Of a DNA stretch of 19,531 nucleotides, positions 13,949 through 19,531 are shown piece by piece. Where the stretch lies: the NCBI GenBank assembly GCA_016297945.1, contig JAEDFR010000036.1:1-19531 (forward strand), read 5' to 3'. Within the stretch, counting starts at the first letter, position 1. The number at the start of each line of letters is the position of its first letter. The notes beneath the pieces are model-generated. The model was not told where the DNA came from and did not search any database. It was given only the letters and a program-made list of their open reading frames with translations. The stretch comes from Lachnospiraceae bacterium (lineage in GTDB: Bacteria > Bacillota > Clostridia > Lachnospirales > Lachnospiraceae). The position numbers and the translations under genes were made by a program.

Positions 13949-15024
13949 CGATAAACGGCATCCGACTTATCCGCCATTCTGTCATAAATCATATCCAGCC
14001 ACTGACGGTTCAAATTCGTGGAATTTAAAATAGTAATACGGTCAGGTCTTGTACTTCCTGCCTTTAACCAGGCATCTGCAAAGATATCCTTTGTAATGCC
14101 GTAAACAGCCGGGTCTAAATCAATACCGTAAGCGCGACAGACTTCTACAAGCTGTGTTTCATCTCTTCCCTGGAAAATACAAGCTCCGACGCTTCCTAGT
14201 GCAACAGCAAGTCCATGTGAAATCTTGATTTCCGGGTAAAACTCTTCTATGGCATGACAAAACAGATGCTCGCTTCCGCTGCTTGGTCTGGACGAACCGG
14301 CAATCTCCATGGCAAGACCTCCCATAACCAAAGATCTTGACAGAATACGGATAAAGGTTTTATTGGTAAGATCCTTATTATCTGAATGATAAACCGTATC
14401 GTAACTCATGCGGGCAATGGCATAGGCAAAATCATCCAACGGCTTTCCTTCTTTTTCTGCGGACAGTTTCCAGTCAAATAGTGCCGTATGTTTGCTGATC
14501 GTATCACCGATACCGGATAAGGTCTGCCCCTTGGGTGCTTTCATAATCATATCGGTATCTACCAAAATCGCCGTAGGAATTTTGCTTCCCAACGTTTTCC
14601 GGCTCTTTCCTTCCATTCCCAGTACGGAAAAGGGAGATGCCAACGAATCATTACTCAATGTCGTGGGCAGGCAGATATAGGCGGTTTTACTGACAAATGC
14701 CGCATATTTGGCTACATCCAAAACACGTCCTCCGCCAAAACCAATCACGACTTTGACATTTGCCATGCTGATATATTTTGCCAGTGCTACAGCCTGTTCA
14801 TAGTCACCCTGTACAACTTCATACACCTCTGCGCCACCGAAATCTTTTTGAATTTCACTGACAATATCCGGATATAAATTCATTAGAAAATTTTCGCTTA
14901 CAAGAATGGCTTTTTGCCCCTTGATCTCCGGTACATATTTGTAAACGGTTTCATCCACATGGTTAAAAACCCCTTCTTCCACTACCAGACAAAGAGGCAG
15001 ATTAAAACTCGAATACTGGCTCAT
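13915..15024 (-). CDS. Glycerol-1-phosphate dehydrogenase-like, iron-ADH superfamily
   Basis: A 369-residue NAD(P)-dependent dehydrogenase of the Fe-ADH_2 group (AraM/EgsA-like). The dinucleotide site is GFGGGRVLDVAK (95-106), followed by LPTTLSNDSLASPFSVLG (119-136), the N-D-ASP pattern of glycerol-1-phosphate dehydrogenases. The metal ligands should be D174 in GIGD, H253 in SGSEH and H270 in ISHG; all three are present. GGAG about seven bases before the ATG at 15024 sets the start; 36 further upstream codons are open but unlike the family. Such enzymes reduce dihydroxyacetone phosphate to sn-glycerol-1-phosphate, but no PcrB-type prenyl transferase lies beside it, so the exact substrate is unproven. 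It is the first gene of a pair with the phosphopantetheinyl transferase. Confidence 0.82.
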   Translation of the reverse strand: MSQYSSFNLPLCLVVEEGVFNHVDETVYKYVPEIKGQKAILVSENFLMNLYPDIVSEIQKDFGGAEVYEVVQGDYEQAVALAKYISMANVKVVIGFGGGRVLDVAKYAAFVSKTAYICLPTTLSNDSLASPFSVLGMEGKSRKTLGSKIPTAILVDTDMIMKAPKGQTLSGIGDTISKHTALFDWKLSAEKEGKPLDDFAYAIARMSYDTVYHSDNKDLTNKTFIRILSRSLVMGGLAMEIAGSSRPSSGSEHLFCHAIEEFYPEIKISHGLAVALGSVGACIFQGRDETQLVEVCRAYGIDLDPAVYGITKDIFADAWLKAGSTRPDRITILNSTNLNRQWLDMIYDRMADKSDAVYRLGLQKNGGLG

Positions 15025-15050
15025 ATCAATTCTCCTTTTCACTGAACTAA

Positions 15051-15149
15051 GAAATGCACAACCATTTCCCCGAAAAACCGTTTTACGATTCGCACATGTT
15101 TCGTCGCAATTGAAAACGGTTTTAATCTTCAAAATAAATTGTGCATTTT
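15051..15149. repeat. Nested inverted repeat upstream of the dehydrogenase
   Basis: An outer pair, AAATGCACAA (15052-15061) with TTGTGCATTT (15139-15148), encloses a perfect inner 11-bp pair, AAAACCGTTTT (15074-15084) with AAAACGGTTTT (15113-15123), around a 28-base centre. It sits between the aspS stop and the dehydrogenase ribosome site on the minus strand. The inner stem could be a weak terminator for aspS, or the whole could be a leader structure. Confidence 0.7.
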
Positions 15150-15165
15150 CTTTGTTATATTGAAT

Positions 15166-16977
15166 TTATTCTTCTGTTTTTTCTTCGGTCGCTTCCACCA
15201 GATTTAACGCAATCTGTAATTCATCCAACTGTTTTTGATCAACCACATCGGGTGCATTGGTTAATAAGCAGCTTGCATCTTTTACCTTGGGGAATGCAAT
15301 AACCTCGCGGATACTGTCTGCTTTTACCAAAAGCATAACCAGTCGGTCCAGACCATATGCAAGTCCGGCATGCGGAGGTACACCATATTTAAATGCATTC
15401 AATAAAAAGCCAAAGCGCTCCCATGCACTTTCTTTTGTGAAGCCTAACACTTCAAACATCTTTTCCTGAATATCGTTCTGATGAATTCTGACAGAACCGC
15501 CACCTAATTCAACGCCGTTTAATACAATGTCATAAGCCTTTGCTCTGACGCGGCCGGGGTCGGTATCAATATACTGCCAGTCTTCTTCCATCGGCATGGT
15601 AAAAGGATGATGCATTGCCACAAACCGTTCTTCTTCATCGCTCCACTCCAATAACGGGAACTCTACAACCCATAAGAAATTGAACTGATTTTCGTCTATC
15701 AATCCCAGTGAATGACCAAGCTCTAAACGAAGTGCACCAAGCACACTCCAAACGATTTTATTCCGGTCTGCCGCAAATAACAATAAGTCACCCTTTTCGC
15801 CATCCATAGCTTTTACCAAAGCATCCAGTTCCTCTTCTGTCATGAATTTAGCAAAGGAGGATTTGTAAGTACCATCTTCCAAAACTGCCAGATATGCAAG
15901 ACCTTTTGCACCGTTTCCTTTTGCAGAATCAACCAGTGCATCAATTTTCTTACGAGGCATGCCTGCCTGTCCTTTGACATTGATACCTCTGACAGATCCA
16001 CCGGCCTCCAAGGCAGATGTAAATACACCAAAACCACAGTTTTTTACAACATCGGATACATTGACAAGCTCCATACCAAAACGGGTATCCGGCTTATCGG
16101 AACCGTAACGGTCCATCGCATCCTGCCATGTAATGCGCGGTAAGGGAAGTTCCACCTTTAATCCGATTGCTTTCTCACAGACATCGGCAATCAGTCTTTC
16201 ATTGACATCCATAACATCTTCTGCATCGACAAAAGATAACTCCATATCAATCTGGGTAAATTCCGGCTGTCTGTCTGCACGTAAATCTTCATCTCGGAAG
16301 CATTTTGCGATCTGGATATAGCGATCATAACCGGAGCACATCAAAAGCTGTTTAAAAAGCTGTGGTGACTGTGGAAGTGCATAAAAATTACCGGGATGCA
16401 CACGGCTGGGGACCAGATAATCTCTGGCACCTTCCGGTGTAGATTTATTTAAAATCGGGGTTTCAATCTCCAAAAAGCCCTCTTTTGTCATAAAGTCACG
16501 GACTTCGGCACAAATTTTACTTCTTAAAATCAGGTTTCTCTGAATATCCGGACGTCTTAAATCCAGATATCTGTATTTCAAGCGAATTTCTTCTTTGGTC
16601 TTGCTGTTTTCTTCAATCGGGAAAGGAGGGGTCTCTGATTCGGAAAGAATACGAACCTCCTTAGCAATAACTTCAATATCGCCGGTTGCAAGATTTTCAT
16701 TAACCGCACCTTCACGCTTACATACTTTGCCGACAACCGCAATCACAAATTCGCTTCGCATTTTCTCTGCTTTTGCAAAGCTTTCACTGCCGCACTTATC
16801 TTCTTCAAAAATAATCTGCAAAATACCGCTGCGGTCTCTTAAATCCACAAAAATAATACCGCCTTTATTTCTCTGTTTCGCAACCCATCCCATAACGGTT
16901 ACGGTTTCACCGATGTTAGCATTGCTAACTTCCGTGCAGCGATGCGTGCGTTTTAATCCTTTCATTGATTCTGCCAT
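15166..16977 (-). CDS. aspS: Aspartyl-tRNA synthetase
   Basis: A 603-residue class II synthetase that charges tRNA-Asp (and tRNA-Asn too if non-discriminating). The N-terminal anticodon-binding OB fold is seen in MGWVAKQRNKGGIIFVDLRD (28-47). Motif 2 FRDEDLRADRQPEFTQIDME and motif 3 GLAYGLDRLVMLL flank the bacterial GAD insertion domain at roughly 290-410. Length is typical of bacterial AspRS. AGGAGG seven bases before the ATG confirms the start, and the gap to the hisS stop is only 26 bases, so hisS-aspS form an operon, a common Firmicute arrangement. The C-terminus is acidic (EATEEKTEE). No T-box is visible in front of either gene. Confidence 0.97.
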   Translation of the reverse strand: MAESMKGLKRTHRCTEVSNANIGETVTVMGWVAKQRNKGGIIFVDLRDRSGILQIIFEEDKCGSESFAKAEKMRSEFVIAVVGKVCKREGAVNENLATGDIEVIAKEVRILSESETPPFPIEENSKTKEEIRLKYRYLDLRRPDIQRNLILRSKICAEVRDFMTKEGFLEIETPILNKSTPEGARDYLVPSRVHPGNFYALPQSPQLFKQLLMCSGYDRYIQIAKCFRDEDLRADRQPEFTQIDMELSFVDAEDVMDVNERLIADVCEKAIGLKVELPLPRITWQDAMDRYGSDKPDTRFGMELVNVSDVVKNCGFGVFTSALEAGGSVRGINVKGQAGMPRKKIDALVDSAKGNGAKGLAYLAVLEDGTYKSSFAKFMTEEELDALVKAMDGEKGDLLLFAADRNKIVWSVLGALRLELGHSLGLIDENQFNFLWVVEFPLLEWSDEEERFVAMHHPFTMPMEEDWQYIDTDPGRVRAKAYDIVLNGVELGGGSVRIHQNDIQEKMFEVLGFTKESAWERFGFLLNAFKYGVPPHAGLAYGLDRLVMLLVKADSIREVIAFPKVKDASCLLTNAPDVVDQKQLDELQIALNLVEATEEKTEE

Positions 16978-17003
16978 TTTACTGCCTCCTGAAGTATTAT
17001 TAA

Positions 17004-18266
17004 TTACATCTTAAGCGGATCTTTATAAAAATCTTCAAATTCTTCATATCCCTCTTCCATAAGCTGCTGCTTCTGGAATTTTTTATTTTTGTTCATGCGC
17101 ACAACCAAAACCTGCCTGCCGGCAGCTCTTTCTTCCTGCGCTTTTGCAATGACTTTGCATAAATCCTGTGTAGAAATTCCCTTTTCAACAAGATAGGCAA
17201 TCTTCTTTGCCTGATCCGGGATTTGGAAGTTTTCATCCATCAGAATGGTAATGATACGTTCAAATCCGATAGAAAAACCACATGCCGGTGTATCCTGTCC
17301 CGTAAAACGGCCAACCATCTTGTCATAACGGCCTCCGCCTGCCACGGAACTGCCAAACTGCGGCATTTCAATTTCAAAAATAGTTCCGGTATAGTAAGAC
17401 ATACCTCTTACCAATGTCGGATCGAAAATGATTTCAAAATCCGTATCTACCGTTGCAGAAACACTTTCTTTGATCTCGGTCAAATTCTGAACAACATCCT
17501 CTTCTAAGCAGTCGCCCAAAGTCTTGCCAAGATATGCGATTCCGTCTTCTGCATTCTCAATTCCGTCAAACAATGCCATATATTTATCAACCTTGGTCTG
17601 TTCAAAACCATTGGCAACCAGATCCTCTTTGACACCGTCTTTTCCGATCTTGTCCATTTTATCCAGAATAATGAATACCGTATCCAATTCTTCCTCTGAA
17701 AAACCTGCATAAACTGCCATCGCCTTTAAGATTCTTCTCTCATTAATACGAACCTTAAAACCGGAAAAGCCAAGTTTTCCAAGCGTTGTGGTCGTTGCTA
17801 AAATCAATTCAATTTCTGCTAAATTGCTCGGTTCTCCGAGAATGTCGATATCACACTGAACAAACTGTCTGAAGCGACCTTTCTGCGGTCTGTCAGCACG
17901 CCATACACTTCCCATCTGCAGTGCCTTAAACGGTTTGGGAAGTACTGCTGCATTGTTGGAATAATATCTTGCCAAAGGAAGTGTCAAATCATAACGCAGA
18001 CCTCCATCCACCAGGTCAGCTTCACTCTCTGCCGTTGCAAGATTCAGCTTGTCGCCTCGTTTCATAATTTTAAAAATCAGCTTTTCATTTTCACCACCCT
18101 GTTTGCTCGAAAGATTTTCAATCGATTCCACACAGGGAGTCTCAATCGGTGTAAAACCGAATTTACGATAATTCTCTTTGATTACCGCCATGACATAATC
18201 ACGTATCTGCATTTCTGACGGCAATACATCTTTCATTCCGGTTACGGGTTTCTTATTTAAAGCCAT
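17004..18266 (-). CDS. hisS: Histidyl-tRNA synthetase
   Basis: A 420-residue class II synthetase for tRNA-His. Recognisable are GMKDVLPSEM (10-19), motif 2 in GSVWRADRPQKGRFRQFVQCD (119-139, arginines 123, 126 and 131), the histidine-specific TLVRGMSYYTGTIFE (284-298) and GGGRYDKMVGRF (310-321), and motif 3 GFSIGFERI (330-338). In HisA the usual form is RGLDYYT; here it is RGMSYYT. The C-terminal anticodon-binding part (about 354-420) is shorter and diverged. AGAGG precedes the ATG by seven bases. It is the first gene of an operon with aspS. Confidence 0.95.
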   Translation of the reverse strand: MALNKKPVTGMKDVLPSEMQIRDYVMAVIKENYRKFGFTPIETPCVESIENLSSKQGGENEKLIFKIMKRGDKLNLATAESEADLVDGGLRYDLTLPLARYYSNNAAVLPKPFKALQMGSVWRADRPQKGRFRQFVQCDIDILGEPSNLAEIELILATTTTLGKLGFSGFKVRINERRILKAMAVYAGFSEEELDTVFIILDKMDKIGKDGVKEDLVANGFEQTKVDKYMALFDGIENAEDGIAYLGKTLGDCLEEDVVQNLTEIKESVSATVDTDFEIIFDPTLVRGMSYYTGTIFEIEMPQFGSSVAGGGRYDKMVGRFTGQDTPACGFSIGFERIITILMDENFQIPDQAKKIAYLVEKGISTQDLCKVIAKAQEERAAGRQVLVVRMNKNKKFQKQQLMEEGYEEFEDFYKDPLKM

Positions 18267-18298
18267 AATCTGTCCTCTTTCTGTTTTTTACCAACCAT

Positions 18299-18327
18299 AT
18301 TCTACAACGTTTTAACAGATACCACAA
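18299..18327 (-). promoter_or_regulatory. Promoter of the hisS-aspS operon
   Basis: On the minus strand TTGTGG (18327-18322), 17 bases, then TAGAAT (18304-18299). The expected start near 18292 would leave a leader of about 25 bases before the hisS ATG, too short for a T-box riboswitch. Confidence 0.6.
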
Positions 18328-18342
18328 GTAAAAACGGGGATT

Positions 18343-19531
18343 TTATATCGTACCAAATCCACAACCGGTCTGAGCCGCTTTTAACAAATCCCTGCGGGAT
18401 GAAATTCCCAATTTTGTAAAAATATTTTTCAATGAACTCTTGACTGTATTTTCACTGATAAATAACTGTGCCGAAATCTGTTTGTTGCTCAAACCATCCA
18501 TCGCCAGAATGGCAATATCATTTTCTCTTTTTGTCAAAGTCGGGAAAACTCCCGTGAAGCCTTTTTCATTTAAGTTCCGTTTTATGGTTGTCATCTTTCT
18601 GCACATGACAATCATATCTTTATATCTTTCATCTTCTTCCGCCAGTTCCTGAAGCGGCTGCATCATCCACTGTCCATATTGGGCATACAGCATAACAGGC
18701 CAGAAACCGACCAGTTGTGTACAATTTCTGATATACTGCTTAGCTTCATCAATTCTTCCCAACGAAGCTGATGCAGATGCAAAGACAAGATTTAAAGTTG
18801 CTTCCGTAAATATGGAAGGATAATCCTTCAGACTCGAAAGCATCAGTCCTCTATATGATAAAATCTGCTTATAGTTCTCATGGTGCAATGCGATGGATGC
18901 ACGTAGCATATAGGAATAAGCTTCTGTCTGCGGCATGATTTCCTGTGGTGTCTCTTCCAGATTCTCAATCCATTCCCCCAGATACTGCGGATACTGAACA
19001 TTCACATAGAAAAACGCTTTGCACATATCAACCGTATATGCAAGCGGCGAATTATCACGACCTCTTTGTAACACCAGTTCTATCATGGAGGACAGATTTT
19101 TTTTGATGGAATCCATATCTCCATACATGAAAGCAATCTGTGCCAGCAGATGATAGGCACTGATTTCATAGCAGACAAGGTCATGCTTTCGAAACAACCG
19201 TAATGCATCATGACACAGCAGTTCCGCTTCTTCAAACTCTGCCATATAGTAAGACTTTTCTGCTTTTGCCAGTTCTATCATTCCATCCATGGAAAAAACA
19301 GCATGACGATGCAATTCTTCAAACTGCTGTTCCATTTGCATAATCATCATATCCGGGTTTCCACCGGCATAAAACATATGTAACAAAGAAGGATTCCCGA
19401 AATTTCGGGGCACATTCCGGTCTACACTCGGCAGTTCTTTTTGTGAATACTCAAATGCCTTTTTTAAGTAAACAAGCATTTCCTCCTGATTGTTAAAGGC
19501 ATTCTGATAGAGAAAGAAATAATAAGCCTTC
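18343..19531 (-). CDS. LuxR-type transcriptional regulator, C-terminal part (cut by window edge)
   Basis: The reading frame is open to the right edge of the window, so only the C-terminal ~396 residues are seen; the Met at 19479 has AGGAGG seven bases upstream but lies inside continuing helical-repeat sequence, so it is probably internal. Most of the fragment is TPR-like helical repeats rich in Leu, Tyr and Glu. The end is a GerE/LuxR helix-turn-helix: LTKRENDIAILAMDGLSNKQ, then ISENTVKSSLKNIFTKLGIS and RRDLLKAA. Architecture suggests a MalT/LAL-type activator whose ATPase part, if present, is off the window. Targets are unknown. It reads towards hisS but that gene has its own promoter. Confidence 0.85.
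   Translation of the reverse strand, partial: KAYYFFLYQNAFNNQEEMLVYLKKAFEYSQKELPSVDRNVPRNFGNPSLLHMFYAGGNPDMMIMQMEQQFEELHRHAVFSMDGMIELAKAEKSYYMAEFEEAELLCHDALRLFRKHDLVCYEISAYHLLAQIAFMYGDMDSIKKNLSSMIELVLQRGRDNSPLAYTVDMCKAFFYVNVQYPQYLGEWIENLEETPQEIMPQTEAYSYMLRASIALHHENYKQILSYRGLMLSSLKDYPSIFTEATLNLVFASASASLGRIDEAKQYIRNCTQLVGFWPVMLYAQYGQWMMQPLQELAEEDERYKDMIVMCRKMTTIKRNLNEKGFTGVFPTLTKRENDIAILAMDGLSNKQISAQLFISENTVKSSLKNIFTKLGISSRRDLLKAAQTGCGFGTI

Noticed and set aside
13833..13985. Longer N-terminus for the phosphopantetheinyl transferase
   Set aside because: It overlaps the preceding gene and adds residues unlike the family; the start at 13832 gives the normal opening.
18267..18342. T-box riboswitch before hisS
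   Set aside because: Only 76 bases separate the genes, the expected leader is ~25 bases, and no T-box sequence or specifier stem is visible.

Overview
The window looks like a stretch of AT-rich chromosome from an anaerobic Firmicute of class Clostridia, most likely Lachnospiraceae. The pointers are a six-cysteine SCIFF ranthipeptide with its radical SAM maturase next to a fused SecDF and a small TIGR04086-type membrane protein, strong AGGAGG-type ribosome sites, and intergenic repeats of a kind I associate with that family. There are no tRNAs, rRNAs, transposases, phage genes or CRISPR arrays. Most genes are ordinary chromosomal ones; the unusual content is between them.

Layout, left to right. 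1-517: no gene; three stacked repeat types (a 74-bp hairpin tandem repeat, a ~16-bp iteron array, and a ~110-bp element with inverted ends). 518-1480 (+): EamA-type transporter with a strong terminator. 1736-1985: a nested palindrome (element A) filling the gap to a convergent PfkB-family sugar kinase (1987-2913, -). 3151-5064 (-): recJ with an unusual hydrophilic insertion and a terminator-like hairpin just before its ribosome site. 5316-6245 (-): Ca2+/Na+ antiporter. 6614-11059 (-): TIGR04086-type membrane protein, then scfA (SCIFF precursor, 47 aa), scfB (maturase) and secDF. scfA has its own extended -10 promoter and is followed by a terminator, which should make precursor mRNA exceed maturase mRNA. 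11437-12762 (+): CNNM/CorC-type membrane protein with a TTG start. 12763-13199: a second, larger nested palindrome (element B) spanning the whole convergent gap. 13200-15024 (-): Sfp-type phosphopantetheinyl transferase and a glycerol-1-phosphate-dehydrogenase-like enzyme. 15166-18266 (-): aspS and hisS, probably one operon. 18343 to the right edge (-): C-terminal part of a LuxR-type regulator that runs out of the window.

The observation I rate highest is the pair of elements A and B. They share a ~130-bp core in which stem positions differ by compensatory changes while the internal-loop sequences stay almost identical, and in each copy unrelated outer arms extend the pairing (about 250 and 430 bp overall). 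Both lie tail-to-tail between convergent genes. This is the pattern expected of a selected hairpin, either a structured RNA or an ERIC/BOX-like bidirectional intergenic element, and not of a simple transposon copy. A second family (three copies, around 388-502, 6455-6494 and 11299-11371) is also dispersed here.
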